The notes below the pieces were generated by a model. That model saw only the letters and a program-made list of their open reading frames with translations, had not been told where the DNA came from and did not search any database. From assembly GCA_040768585.1 (NCBI GenBank), contig JAXGMQ010000001.1, positions 310,001 to 374,000 of the forward strand: a stretch of 64,000 nucleotides of DNA, given 5' to 3'. The stretch's first letter is position 1. Every line of letters starts with the position of its first letter. Origin of the DNA: JAXGMQ01 sp040768585 (lineage in GTDB: Bacteria; Caldisericota; Caldisericia; JAAYUI01). A program made the position numbers and the translations under genes. Below, piece by piece: positions 1 to 8,819 of the stretch.

Positions 1-461
1 ATCTTTCTGTCAGACATTCTTTTCACAGCCGCCGATATCTCTCGAACCAATCCTTGAATCTCGGTGCTTTCCATCATGTCGATTGGTTTTCCGAAAACCG
101 ACTTTTGACCCAACGAACCAAGAGCTTTTCGAAGTTCTGGCTGAAATATGATCGCAAGAAACAGGGGCAGCGCAGTCGGAAGAATCTCCAGGACTTTTCT
201 GATGAGAAAGTGCAAAGAGATAAGTGAGAATGCCTTTGAAAGATAGTTGGCAGCGACAAGGGCTAGAAAGAAAATAGCCAATCCTTGAAAGAGCTGAAGC
301 GCTTTGGACGCCTGGATAACCTTGAGTATATAGTAGACAAGGATTGCGATTATAACGATATCGACGAGTGTTTCTGGAAAAGGAATACTGCCTGGTGCCT
401 TTGGAATAATGCCCCAGAAAATTGATTTCAGTGTCTGCGTTAAACTGTCAAGCAGAGGCAC
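1..461 (-). CDS. cdaA: Diadenylate cyclase CdaA, 5' part (cut by window edge)
   Basis: About 153 N-terminal codons are visible and the gene runs off the left edge. It would make c-di-AMP from two ATP at the membrane. The visible part has three hydrophobic segments (roughly residues 31-48, 57-75 and 92-110) followed by the family motif IFQPELRKALGSLG, which links the membrane part to the cyclase domain. The catalytic DGA and RHR motifs would lie beyond the edge. The start is a GTG at 459-461, because a GAGGG ribosome site (470-474) sits 8 nt upstream and overlaps the stop of the preceding gene. It is the last visible gene of a minus-strand run of exported foldases. The usual partner cdaR (YbbR) would be outside the window. 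Confidence 0.9.
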   Translation of the reverse strand, partial: MPLLDSLTQTLKSIFWGIIPKAPGSIPFPETLVDIVIIAILVYYILKVIQASKALQLFQGLAIFFLALVAANYLSKAFSLISLHFLIRKVLEILPTALPLFLAIIFQPELRKALGSLGQKSVFGKPIDMMESTEIQGLVREISAAVKRMSDRK

Positions 462-473
462 TTCAATTACCCT

Positions 474-1493
474 CTATTCGCCGATGTATTCGTCAAGTGT
501 CTTGCTCTCAGCCTCTTCCGGTATTTCTATCCCAACATTATCTCCATAGTCTGGCATCGAGAAGTGGTAAGTAGCTGGTTTACTCGCGGGATTCTCGCCA
601 GTGTCCGAGAACACAATATCATACCAGATGCCGCTTTTCAAAAATAGGAAGGTTACAGTCTTCCCTATAAGTGGACTCTCTTTTCCCCATGAGGTTTCAC
701 ATCCAACGAGTTGCTCTCCATCTGGTGTCGTTCCGAGGTCAGTTAGAAGTTTGAACTCGGACGTTTTTCCATATGAGAGTAACGGGTCAAGAAGCGCTCT
801 GGTGTCTTTTTCAGTGATAGGAACAGTAAAATCCAGGTCTTGACTCGCTTTGAAGGTTATCCACTCTCCGCTGTCCTTCTTAAAATAAATCTGTGGGATT
901 GTGCCGTCACTCTTGTAGACAATCTTACTCGGTTTGGTCGGGTCTGAATCGACAACGATTGTGGTCGTGCTACCAGAGAGAACGCCTTCCTTTGTGTTGC
1001 TGTAAAGCTGCCCAAAAAGCCTCGCTTCTGGGGTGACCACATAAACTGTCTCATTTTGGTGGGCGATAGGTGGGGTGTTATCCTCAAAATACTCATAGCT
1101 GATGACCGTAGTTTTTGCTGTGTAGTTCGTGCTTTTATTCAGCTGCTCCCTACAAAGAGACAACATACTTTCGTAGGTGCTCGGATTCAGGGATATTGTC
1201 ACTTTCTTTGAAAGATCAAAGCCCTGAAGGTATTTGACAAACGAATCATAGCACGGATGGTTTGCCATCACAGCGCCAGCAGTAAAAGGCGGTATCCACC
1301 TTGAGAAATTCCCATCCTCATCTGCGAAGACAGATGTGTTGCCTATTGTGACCACAGCCCCCGGAATTGGCTTACCACTTTCCGCGTCCACTACCTGCCC
1401 TTTGACAACACTGCCAAAAAGAGCCAGAAATGCAGCAAACAAAAGCAGTAGCGAAACGGTTATCGTTAGAATTAGAAGCTTCTGAGACTTCAT
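474..1493 (-). CDS. Membrane-anchored exported protein with carboxypeptidase-regulatory-like domain
   Basis: 339 residues. One N-terminal hydrophobic segment (about residues 7-29) acts as a signal anchor. The next 70 residues (GQVVDAESGKPIPGAVV then DEDGNFS) match the carboxypeptidase regulatory-like beta-sandwich found on many surface proteins. The remaining 230 residues are polar, rich in Ser/Thr and beta-prone, and I do not recognise them. The ATG follows directly on the stop codon of the upstream gene, so the two are translationally coupled. It lies between two NTF2-like genes and cdaA, so an extracytoplasmic envelope role is likely; the specific function is unknown. Confidence 0.75.
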   Translation of the reverse strand: MKSQKLLILTITVSLLLLFAAFLALFGSVVKGQVVDAESGKPIPGAVVTIGNTSVFADEDGNFSRWIPPFTAGAVMANHPCYDSFVKYLQGFDLSKKVTISLNPSTYESMLSLCREQLNKSTNYTAKTTVISYEYFEDNTPPIAHQNETVYVVTPEARLFGQLYSNTKEGVLSGSTTTIVVDSDPTKPSKIVYKSDGTIPQIYFKKDSGEWITFKASQDLDFTVPITEKDTRALLDPLLSYGKTSEFKLLTDLGTTPDGEQLVGCETSWGKESPLIGKTVTFLFLKSGIWYDIVFSDTGENPASKPATYHFSMPDYGDNVGIEIPEEAESKTLDEYIGE

Positions 1494-2006
1494 CTACAAC
1501 TCTGACTCAACCAACTTCCACTTACCATCAGCGTCGTCTTTTGACATAAACATCGAGCCGATGTACGAATCCTGGAGAATCTTTACTTTGTAGAGTCCCT
1601 GTTCTGGGCTACCGGATACTTTCTCTCTGGTTTGCTGATCATACGCCATAATGGTGTAAAGAACCTTGGCTTTTCCGCCGGCAAGATTCCACATGACTCC
1701 ATCAATTCTTATCCCAACGTACTCTGTGCCGTGGTTCTTGCTCTTTTCCCAGGAGTCACTGAAAACCTGAACATCACCACCCTTTTGCTGCATGTAGACT
1801 GAGTCTGGCATGATGTGTTCCCATGCCGCCTCGTAGTTGCCCTCGAAACAGGATTCAAAATAATCACGCAGCACCGGTGCTGGAGAATCCAGGAACATCA
1901 TTCCAATGCCATACACAAAAACAAGCAACATAACAACCAGGAGTATCCATGTGAGTGGACCAGTCAGGTTGTGATTGGCTTTTGGTCTTGCTATCATTTT
2001 ATCCAT
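1494..2006 (-). CDS. Membrane-anchored NTF2-like protein
   Basis: 170 residues with one membrane segment (about 17-38) and a C-terminal domain of NTF2/DUF4878-like pattern. The motif LRDYFESCFEGNYEAAWEHI is typical of the first helices of this cone-shaped fold, and it is followed by a beta-rich part ending in a tryptophan-containing DGKWKLVES strand. Such domains usually bind small ligands or peptides outside the cell; no catalytic residues can be assigned. It is a paralogue of the neighbour at 2072-2536, which has the same motif (VRNYFLSIMNEDYQEAWSYI). Its stop abuts the next ATG. Confidence 0.7.
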   Translation of the reverse strand: MDKMIARPKANHNLTGPLTWILLVVMLLVFVYGIGMMFLDSPAPVLRDYFESCFEGNYEAAWEHIMPDSVYMQQKGGDVQVFSDSWEKSKNHGTEYVGIRIDGVMWNLAGGKAKVLYTIMAYDQQTREKVSGSPEQGLYKVKILQDSYIGSMFMSKDDADGKWKLVESEL

Positions 2007-2071
2007 TTTTCACGCTCCATATTCAATCAACGATGTCCGGTGAGAGAGGTCAAAAAATCCCCCGTCGGACA

Positions 2072-2536
2072 TCAATTAGCTTGCGGTGTAATCCCTTTGT
2101 AAATCTTCCAGATACCATCTTTGGGGTCGATCTTCAAGTAGTAGTTCTTGGGATCAGACGTTTTGGGTGTGCCCGAAACAAGGTTCTCCGTTTGTACCTG
2201 AACCACCTCAACAGTCTTGTTCTCAAACGGGTCAAACTCAGTGAACGTGTCGAGGATATGAATCTCTGTGACTCGGGTTTGTCTTGCTCTCGCTTTTTGC
2301 AAATCCTCTTCAAACCTGGCATAATCAAGAGTTGCTCCGCCTTTAAGTCTCTGGAATTCAGATTTCGGCATGATGTACGACCACGCCTCCTGATAATCCT
2401 CGTTCATAATGGAAAGGAAATAGTTTCTGACGGATTTGACGGGTACGTTTGGCATTACCCATATAAGGTACCAGAGCCCAAAGAGCAGCACGGCAACGAT
2501 TGCCAGCGTAATCAGTGTTTTTGTTTGTTTGTTCAT
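2072..2536 (-). CDS. Membrane-anchored NTF2-like protein (paralogue)
   Basis: 154 residues: an N-terminal membrane segment (about 8-28), then an NTF2-like domain with the helix motif YFLSIMNEDYQEAWSYIMP and a final strand DGIWKIYKG. It clearly pairs with the gene at 1494-2006 by tandem duplication. An AGGAGA ribosome site precedes the ATG. It follows the parvulin gene at 2553 by 16 nt, so it belongs to the same operon. A carrier or partner role for the neighbouring prolyl isomerases is possible but is inference from position. Confidence 0.7.
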   Translation of the reverse strand: MNKQTKTLITLAIVAVLLFGLWYLIWVMPNVPVKSVRNYFLSIMNEDYQEAWSYIMPKSEFQRLKGGATLDYARFEEDLQKARARQTRVTEIHILDTFTEFDPFENKTVEVVQVQTENLVSGTPKTSDPKNYYLKIDPKDGIWKIYKGITPQAN

Positions 2537-2552
2537 AAGTATCTCTCCTACT

Positions 2553-3647
2553 CTAGTAGTCTACTATATCATCGGCGTATTTTTGTTTAATACTATTAAT
2601 GTATTCTGCCGAAATCTCTCTTTCAGCTTTTGCAGTCCAATCGCTTAGTACACGTTCCTTAATTGGGTATTCGTACACTTCACCCGACTGAGAGTCGCTA
2701 ATCCTGATTGCGCCATTATACCCCGGCGCTTGAAGTGGGTTCCTTTTGATGAGCTCAACAACAAATATCCCAATGTTTTGAACTTCAACATATCTAACCT
2801 CACCATCCTTCATGGCGTCAATTGAGTTGGCATTCTGTGGGAAAAGAAGACTTTGAAGCTCAGGAACAGGGATTTCGTCTTTTGTCATGACTGGCATCAG
2901 ACCACCACTCTCTTTTGAGGCTTCGTTCTGTGAGTATGTCTTTGCTACCTCTGCGAAGCTTCTGCCAGCATCCAACCACCCAATAACCTCTCGACATGTT
3001 TTCATGTCAGGAACAACTATCTGTCGGAATTCCACTGTCTCCGGCATTATGTACATGTCCTTGTTGAGCGTGTAATGCTCAATGAGGTCGCTTTCGGTCG
3101 GACTCGGTATTGACTCAGTTGCCTTTAACATCACAGCCTCAAATGTGAGTTGCTCCTTAACCTGTGTCCTGAATTCATCCTCTTTAATCTTTCCCTGCAC
3201 TAGATAATCAGCCAGAGATATCTGAGCCTGGTCTAACACATCCTCAATTCTCTCGTCTATGTCGGATTCACTGATGTTAACTTCACCTTCCACATCTACC
3301 TCGTGAAGCACAATGTAGAAATCGGTGAGATTTGAGAGCGCCTGGGCTTCTAGTTGCTGCATGTACTGCTCTGCCTGCTCTTCTGAGTAGCCCTCAGGAA
3401 TCCCAAATCCATAGCGAATCATATTCTCAACCTCAAGCCTGATTCGCCTTTCGGTTATTTCGTAATCGCCAATCTTTCGAAGCAGTCGACCATCTTCAAA
3501 GGTTTCCTCGATGGGCCTTGTGTTGCTGTAGTCTTCAAGGATATTCCTGTTGCTGCCAGGATTGTAGAAGAACACTGCCCACACAATCAACACCACAACA
3601 ACAATGATGGCGATGAATAGAATCTGCGTCAGATACTTCCTATCCAT
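2553..3647 (-). CDS. Membrane-anchored parvulin-type prolyl isomerase (SurA/PrsA-like)
   Basis: 364 residues. One N-terminal membrane segment (about 9-28) is followed by a helical SurA-N-like region (ISESDIDERIEDVL, then EFRTQVKEQLTFEAVML). A parvulin (PpiC) domain follows at roughly 200-310, with the family pattern YIMPETVEFRQIVVPD, FAEVAKTYSQ, ESGGLMPVM and a hydrophobic closing strand. It would isomerise Xaa-Pro bonds and act as a holdase on secreted proteins outside the membrane. The ATG sits one base after the stop of the parvulin gene at 3649. The usual histidine of the parvulin core strand (xxxHIL) is replaced by Gln in FRQIVV, so isomerase activity may be reduced. Confidence 0.82.
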   Translation of the reverse strand: MDRKYLTQILFIAIIVVVVLIVWAVFFYNPGSNRNILEDYSNTRPIEETFEDGRLLRKIGDYEITERRIRLEVENMIRYGFGIPEGYSEEQAEQYMQQLEAQALSNLTDFYIVLHEVDVEGEVNISESDIDERIEDVLDQAQISLADYLVQGKIKEDEFRTQVKEQLTFEAVMLKATESIPSPTESDLIEHYTLNKDMYIMPETVEFRQIVVPDMKTCREVIGWLDAGRSFAEVAKTYSQNEASKESGGLMPVMTKDEIPVPELQSLLFPQNANSIDAMKDGEVRYVEVQNIGIFVVELIKRNPLQAPGYNGAIRISDSQSGEVYEYPIKERVLSDWTAKAEREISAEYINSIKQKYADDIVDY

Positions 3648-3648
3648 C

Positions 3649-4797
3649 TTAGTCTACGAACCCCATTATCCTGTTGAAGTTGGATGCTCCAAGGAGCTTT
3701 CCAAAGAACTGCTCAAGACCGTCCCAAGGCATGTTCCCAGCCACTCTATCATAAATCTGGGACTCATATTTATCAGAGAGTCTCCTAACAAACGTTGTCA
3801 CATTGCCCTGTCCCTGAGCCTGTTTCCAGGCATTGGTTATCTCAGGTAATAGGGGAACTTCGACATACTCGTCTGCCGCTTCATCCCAAAGTTTGAAACT
3901 TCCATCAATTCCTGGATCTTGTTCTGGATGCTTGGCGAGGAGTTTGACGATGATGACACCACTCTTCTGAGTGATAATTCCCTGAGCCACTCCAACTTCG
4001 ACCGATGGGAAGTTGGGTGAGGGAGGAAAGAATGAATTGGCGACTTCGATATCGGAAATGGCCGCTTTCATAACAGCCTTGTAAAGACCACCGTTGTCTT
4101 TTGTTGCTGTATCTGTTGAGTACTCCTTGGCCAAATCCTCAAACGATGTTCCATCTGCAAGTTTTTGCATAACCTCGTCATGTGTTTCCATGTCTGGAAC
4201 AACAATCTGCTGGTAGTCGACATTCTCTGGCACAATATATGATGCTTTGTTGGTTTCATAGAACTGATTAAGCTCGACATGGTTGGGTTCGTTAACATCC
4301 TCCATTATCGGATATGTGATTCCTTCAAAAATGAGTTGGTTTCTAACCTGCTCCTTAAACTCACCCATCGAGACTCCACCCTCAGCAAGATACTCGTCGA
4401 TCTCCATACCCGCCATCTCAAGAACCATATCTATTCTTTCATCTATCTCCTCGGATGTCGGTTCAGGAAAATCAGTGTCTTTGGCGTGCTGAAGCACCAC
4501 ATAGAAGTTGGTCAGGTTTTCAATGGCTCTCTTTCGAGCATTCTGATACGCTTCTTCCTGCTCAGAAACGGTTGCATTCGTGGGGGCTTTGAGACCAAAT
4601 CTCTGAAGGTTTGCAATCTCTAAGCCGATGGCTCTCTCTGTTATCGGGTAGTCAACAACAAGCCTTGTGATATTCCTCTTTGAATAGACATAGAGGAACA
4701 TGCTGCCCAAAACGACTATTGCCAACACTAGAACTGAGACAATGATTGTCAGGACAATTGGTGGTTTTTTTCTATTTTGTTTATCTTTTCCGCTCAT
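3649..4797 (-). CDS. Membrane-anchored parvulin-type prolyl isomerase (SurA/PrsA-like)
   Basis: 382 residues and a close paralogue of the 2553-3647 gene. A membrane segment (about 15-36) is followed by a SurA-N-like helical region (EEIDERIDMVLEMAG, MGEFKEQVRNQLIFEG) and a parvulin domain that starts at VPENVDYQQIVVPD and includes FEDLAKEYSTDTATKDNGGLYK. As in its paralogue, the core histidine position is Gln (YQQIVV), so both may be chaperone-only versions. It is spaced 48 nt downstream of the larger parvulin at 4845. The start is ATG at 4797. Confidence 0.82.
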   Translation of the reverse strand: MSGKDKQNRKKPPIVLTIIVSVLVLAIVVLGSMFLYVYSKRNITRLVVDYPITERAIGLEIANLQRFGLKAPTNATVSEQEEAYQNARKRAIENLTNFYVVLQHAKDTDFPEPTSEEIDERIDMVLEMAGMEIDEYLAEGGVSMGEFKEQVRNQLIFEGITYPIMEDVNEPNHVELNQFYETNKASYIVPENVDYQQIVVPDMETHDEVMQKLADGTSFEDLAKEYSTDTATKDNGGLYKAVMKAAISDIEVANSFFPPSPNFPSVEVGVAQGIITQKSGVIIVKLLAKHPEQDPGIDGSFKLWDEAADEYVEVPLLPEITNAWKQAQGQGNVTTFVRRLSDKYESQIYDRVAGNMPWDGLEQFFGKLLGASNFNRIMGFVD

Positions 4798-4844
4798 GTT
4801 TACCTTCTTACTCCTTCACAAATTGTTTCTGTTCACGTTGCCAA

Positions 4845-6527
4845 TCAGGGATTTTGTCCGGTAGGATCGTTGTACCTGACGACATCAAACTCAGCTCTGG
4901 CACGAACTATCCAGTCCTGCTCGAATTTCGCCTTTTTTTGACCCGTGAGATCAGACACAACCTGCGCGCCTAATTCGTTGAAATTCGCCTTCTTTGCTTC
5001 GCGTCGTTCGATGGTTTTTCCAATCAACCAACCCGTCGAATAATTGATTGGTTCCGGGAAAATCGAACCTGCCGGTGTGCCCCAGAGTTTTTCGACGGTC
5101 GCCTTCTCGTAGGGGTACATACCCATTCCATCATACTGGGTTGCAAGCTCAAGGGTAACCCAGAAGAATCCCGATGCATCAGTTGCCATCATCGAGGGCA
5201 ATTCACCGCCAGTGGACTTTGTGAGTTGCTCTTCTGAATATTGAGAAACTGCATCAGTAAAGGTGATCTTCCCAGACTTTATGTCAGAGAGGACACCCTT
5301 CGCCTTCTCTTCAGCCTCATTCCACGCCTCTGACGGGGCCGGGTTGCCATCCTCATCTGCTGGAACGACAAAGTTGATTGTGGCAATTCTAATGCCTTCT
5401 TGGAGGTCGTATCGAATGCTGTTGGGTCTTGCGTCGATAATCTTGATGATATGGTAGCCATACTGAGTCTGAACGATGTCGGAAACCTGATTTTTGCCAA
5501 GTTCTAGAGCTGCGCTCTCAAACTCCGGAACAAGCTGGTTTCCTTGTTCGCCAACGAGTTGTCCGTTTTCGATGTTGTACCAACCGATATTTCCGCCATT
5601 TTGTGCAGCCGATGGGTCATCAGAATTCTGCGCAGCCAATGACATGAAGTCAGCACCTGAGTTTAACTGGTTTTTGAGATTAGTAATCTTTGTTAGCGCC
5701 TCTTGAGCTTTCGACTCTGGATCCTGTGTGGGATCGTATGACGCCAAAATGTGCGCAATCTGAATCTGCCCTGGTTCGATAAACCATTCTCTGGCTTCGG
5801 CTTCATCCACAGCCTGGGCTCTCAGTTGCTCACCGTAAAGCCTCTCTTTGTAGGTATCGATCTCAAGTTCTGTTGGAAATTTGTTGACAAAATCTGCAAT
5901 AAATGCTTCCTCGTCGGCAAATCCCTGAGACGCAATCCACTGATTCCACATTTCGGTGTCATTTGCGCTCCACTGGTCAGCGGGTTTCCCTGAGACGTAT
6001 GGTTTTATGTCGGACTCGATTTTCATTCTCGCCGTTGCTGCGAGATCTCCCTCAGATAACTCGATTCCTTCTTTTTTTGCCTTCTGTTTAACAACGAGTT
6101 CGTCAATTACAAGCTCTGTCACCCACTGCTTCGCCTGCATGAGCATCTGTTCATACTGTGGGTTGCTCTCGTTGAGCTGGTCAGCTGAAACCTGGTACGA
6201 TAGAAGCTTGAGAGCGCGTTCTGTAATCTCAGACTCCATCACCTCGACATCCCCCACCTTCAACCAGGGTTTGTCCTCTACATCGGTGATGGTGGTGTTG
6301 CCGCCATTGTTGGTCGAGGTGTTGGATGTTGGCTTTGTGGCGATGTAGTACACAAAGAAACCAATCAAGACAGCCAGAATGACTGTCATAACCCAGAGCA
6401 TCCAAGAATTATTCGACTTTTTCTCGGCTACTGTTCCAGATTTGACAACCACATCGTTATCTTTGCCTACCTGCTCCTGCACAGAACCTTCATCGCGCCC
6501 GTTTCTCTCATCATTTTCTTCAAACAT
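4845..6527 (-). CDS. Membrane-anchored prolyl isomerase with one full and one degenerate parvulin domain
   Basis: 560 residues. A charged cytoplasmic leader of about 37 residues is followed by a membrane segment (about 38-63) and a SurA-N-like region. The first parvulin domain carries the canonical core (QIQIAHILASYD, FMSLAAQNSDDPSA, GGNIGWYNI, VQTQYGYHIIKI). A second parvulin-like copy (IRIATINFVV, FTDAVSQYSEEQLTKSTGGELPSM) has lost the core histidine. This is the same layout as the 6703-8559 gene, so the two are duplicates. It would fold exported proteins at the outer face of the membrane. It lies downstream of a strong terminator, so it probably has its own promoter. Confidence 0.85.
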   Translation of the reverse strand: MFEENDERNGRDEGSVQEQVGKDNDVVVKSGTVAEKKSNNSWMLWVMTVILAVLIGFFVYYIATKPTSNTSTNNGGNTTITDVEDKPWLKVGDVEVMESEITERALKLLSYQVSADQLNESNPQYEQMLMQAKQWVTELVIDELVVKQKAKKEGIELSEGDLAATARMKIESDIKPYVSGKPADQWSANDTEMWNQWIASQGFADEEAFIADFVNKFPTELEIDTYKERLYGEQLRAQAVDEAEAREWFIEPGQIQIAHILASYDPTQDPESKAQEALTKITNLKNQLNSGADFMSLAAQNSDDPSAAQNGGNIGWYNIENGQLVGEQGNQLVPEFESAALELGKNQVSDIVQTQYGYHIIKIIDARPNSIRYDLQEGIRIATINFVVPADEDGNPAPSEAWNEAEEKAKGVLSDIKSGKITFTDAVSQYSEEQLTKSTGGELPSMMATDASGFFWVTLELATQYDGMGMYPYEKATVEKLWGTPAGSIFPEPINYSTGWLIGKTIERREAKKANFNELGAQVVSDLTGQKKAKFEQDWIVRARAEFDVVRYNDPTGQNP

Positions 6528-6626
6528 CAGGCTTGTCCTTTCTCTTTGGACGATTTTACTCTCTACCTACAACAGTTGAGCAACCATACAAGTTCCAAAA
6601 ATTCTTTCACCAAGAGAGCATATATT

Positions 6627-6673
6627 AAAAAACTGGAGTCTGCAATTTATATTTTGCAAAACTCCAGTTTTTT
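6627..6673. terminator. Bidirectional-looking intrinsic terminator between two parvulin genes
   Basis: A-run plus CTGGAGT (6627-6639) pairs with ACTCCAG plus T-run (6661-6673), extended inside the loop by TGCAA/TTGCA. T-runs are present in both directions. It lies 30 nt after the stop of the 6703-8559 gene on the minus strand and should end that transcript. Confidence 0.85.
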
Positions 6674-6702
6674 GGTTATTCAATACGTGCAATTATTGTT
6701 CT

Positions 6703-8559
6703 TTATGGAGTCGGTGTCGTCCCCTGTCCACCTTGGTTCTGGAGATCTTGCAGCATCTTCTGAACCTCTGGATCATTCATATCAATCTGTGGCGCACCAC
6801 TATCATCCACTGGAATCGTGGTTGTCGATCCAGAATTACCTGACTGGCTGTTCTTTTTGCCGAGAGCACCCGTAATCCAATCACCGAAGTCCCCCAACGG
6901 AGCAACAACGCTGTTGTCCCACCAGTTGGCAAATGTCTTCCACGGATTACCGATTGAAACGTTGATTTCGCCACGCTTTGTGTTGAGCCAATCGCTCTCG
7001 AAATCATTTTTCTTCTGAACCAAAAGGTCGCTCTTAACCTGCTCTGCAACCTCATCAAAGCTCATCTTTTTGGCATCTCTTGCTGCAATCTTCTTGACAA
7101 TTACCCAACCTGAACCCGTTCTGACAGGCGCTGGCGCAACGGCACCATTGGAAAGACCCATTGCTGTCTCAACGACCGTTGGTTCAAACGGATAAGCACC
7201 CTGACCCTCGTACTTCTTGGCATCTTCGAGATTTGCCCAGAAGAAACCTGAGGCATCGGATGCGAACATTGAAGGAAGCTCGCCGCCACTGTCTTTTGTG
7301 AGTTGATCTGTTGAGTATCTGGAAGCAGCGTCAGCAAAAGAAAGTTTACCAGAACGAATCTGAGCAATGATGTCTTTCGCCTCATTCTCCTTCGCTGTCC
7401 ATTCTTCCACGGATGCAGGTGATGCTTCAGTGTTTGTTGGGTCAACGACTGGCATGGAGATAACGGCAAGTCTGACACCAGCATTCAGATCGTAGTTTGT
7501 GCTGTTATTTTCGACTTCGGTGCATTCAATGATATGGAAACCATACTGCGTTGTTACAATACCTGAAATCTCACCCAAGTTGAGCTTGATGGCTGCATCG
7601 TTGAATTCCTGGACAAGTGTGGCTCCACTGTCCCCAACGAGTGTATTACCCTGGATAGTGTACCAGCCAAGGTCTCCACCATTTTTGTTCTCACCAACTC
7701 CAGCATCATCTGAGTTCTGGTTCGCTGCATCGGCAAATGTTATCTCTCCGGCAAGAATCTGATCTCTGATTCCGGCAAGTTTTTCACTGAGCTCCTTAGC
7801 CTTCTCTGCCGGTTGTGCGAGAGAGTCGTATCGAAGGAGAATGTGTGAGAGTCTGAGTGAGCCAACCTGGTTGTACCAGTCTTTTGCCTCATCATCAGTC
7901 ACTGTCATGTCATCAAGTTGATCACCAATGATAACCTGTCTGCAAGTGCGGAACTCAATCTCATCCTTGAAGTTGTCGCTGTCGATGAGGAACTCCAAAA
8001 GAGTCGACTCGCTCGCCTCTTCACCTTCGGCAAATCCCTGCTGAACAAGCCAATCGTTCCATGTTGCCGTGTCTGCATCAGTCCACTGGTCAAGAGGCTT
8101 CTGAACGACCTGGAGCTTGATCTCTTCGTCGATCTTCTGCTGGGCGGTTGCCTTGAGCTGCTCTTCCGAGACCTCTTTGCCCTCTCTCCTGGCGGCTTCA
8201 ATGTAAACCTTTTCCTGGATGATGCGGCTGAGCATAGATTCCTTTTCGCTCTCAAGCATCTGGTAGAATTCATCCTGAGTCTGCTGCTGCAGCTGTTCCG
8301 GTGGAACCTTGGATTGAATACTCAAGTAGGCTCGAGTTTCCAGGTCCAAGTCTGTGACGACCTGCGAACCGACTCTCGCCTCGATATTCCTGCCGCTGTA
8401 TGCCCATATGCCAAGCACAATAAGCACAAAGGCAACGGCAACCACTGACCATATGACAATCTTCCATCCGCGTGACATCTGGCGTCTTTCGCCTCTCTGT
8501 TTCACTTCTGGAATGACTTTTAGCTTTCTAAGTCTTCTGATTTTGCTTTCACGACCCAT
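6703..8559 (-). CDS. Membrane-anchored prolyl isomerase with full plus degenerate parvulin domain and Q/G-rich tail
   Basis: 618 residues from ATG 8559, chosen because GGAGG lies 8 nt upstream; an in-frame ATG 24 nt earlier has no such site. It has a basic cytoplasmic leader, a membrane segment (about 33-55) and a SurA-N-like helical region. A complete parvulin domain follows (LRLSHILLRYDS, FADAANQNSDDAGVG, GGDLGWYTI, TTQYGFHIIECTE). A second, histidine-less parvulin copy follows (VRLAVISMPVVD, FADAASRYSTDQLTKDSGGELPSM). The C-terminus ends in a low-complexity Gly/Gln/Thr/Pro tail. It is read divergently from the giant surface protein at 8820, and the adjacency fits a dedicated folding helper (inference). 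Confidence 0.86.
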   Translation of the reverse strand: MGRESKIRRLRKLKVIPEVKQRGERRQMSRGWKIVIWSVVAVAFVLIVLGIWAYSGRNIEARVGSQVVTDLDLETRAYLSIQSKVPPEQLQQQTQDEFYQMLESEKESMLSRIIQEKVYIEAARREGKEVSEEQLKATAQQKIDEEIKLQVVQKPLDQWTDADTATWNDWLVQQGFAEGEEASESTLLEFLIDSDNFKDEIEFRTCRQVIIGDQLDDMTVTDDEAKDWYNQVGSLRLSHILLRYDSLAQPAEKAKELSEKLAGIRDQILAGEITFADAANQNSDDAGVGENKNGGDLGWYTIQGNTLVGDSGATLVQEFNDAAIKLNLGEISGIVTTQYGFHIIECTEVENNSTNYDLNAGVRLAVISMPVVDPTNTEASPASVEEWTAKENEAKDIIAQIRSGKLSFADAASRYSTDQLTKDSGGELPSMFASDASGFFWANLEDAKKYEGQGAYPFEPTVVETAMGLSNGAVAPAPVRTGSGWVIVKKIAARDAKKMSFDEVAEQVKSDLLVQKKNDFESDWLNTKRGEINVSIGNPWKTFANWWDNSVVAPLGDFGDWITGALGKKNSQSGNSGSTTTIPVDDSGAPQIDMNDPEVQKMLQDLQNQGGQGTTPTP

Positions 8560-8790
8560 TAAATATACCTCCATTGAATCCATTGGGCTGGATTACTTGG
8601 AAACTAACAAATGGTCAGTCTAGACATGAATCCAATACCTGTAAACCAAAATTATTCACAACTATTTAGGTTCACAGACATTCGTCTTTTCATCCGTTTT
8701 ATTTCCACACACATTACACAGGAGAGCGCTCAACAAATCCACACATTTCTATATCAACTTTTTGTCAAGTGCCATAAATGAAAAAACACA

Positions 8791-8812
8791 TATAATGACA
8801 AAGTCTAGGAGG
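8791..8812 (+). promoter_or_regulatory. -10 box and ribosome site of the giant protein gene
   Basis: A perfect TATAAT (8791-8796) predicts a transcript start near 8803. AGGAGG (8807-8812) lies 7 nt before ATG 8820. No good -35 sits at the usual spacing; TTGTCA at 8762-8767 is 23 bp away. The 260 bp between the divergent genes hold nothing else I can define. Confidence 0.55.
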
Positions 8813-8819
8813 TTTGAAC

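Noticed and set aside
1955..2590. 211-codon plus-strand ORF
   Set aside because: It lies antisense to two clear membrane-protein genes and has no ribosome site or domain; it is a shadow frame.
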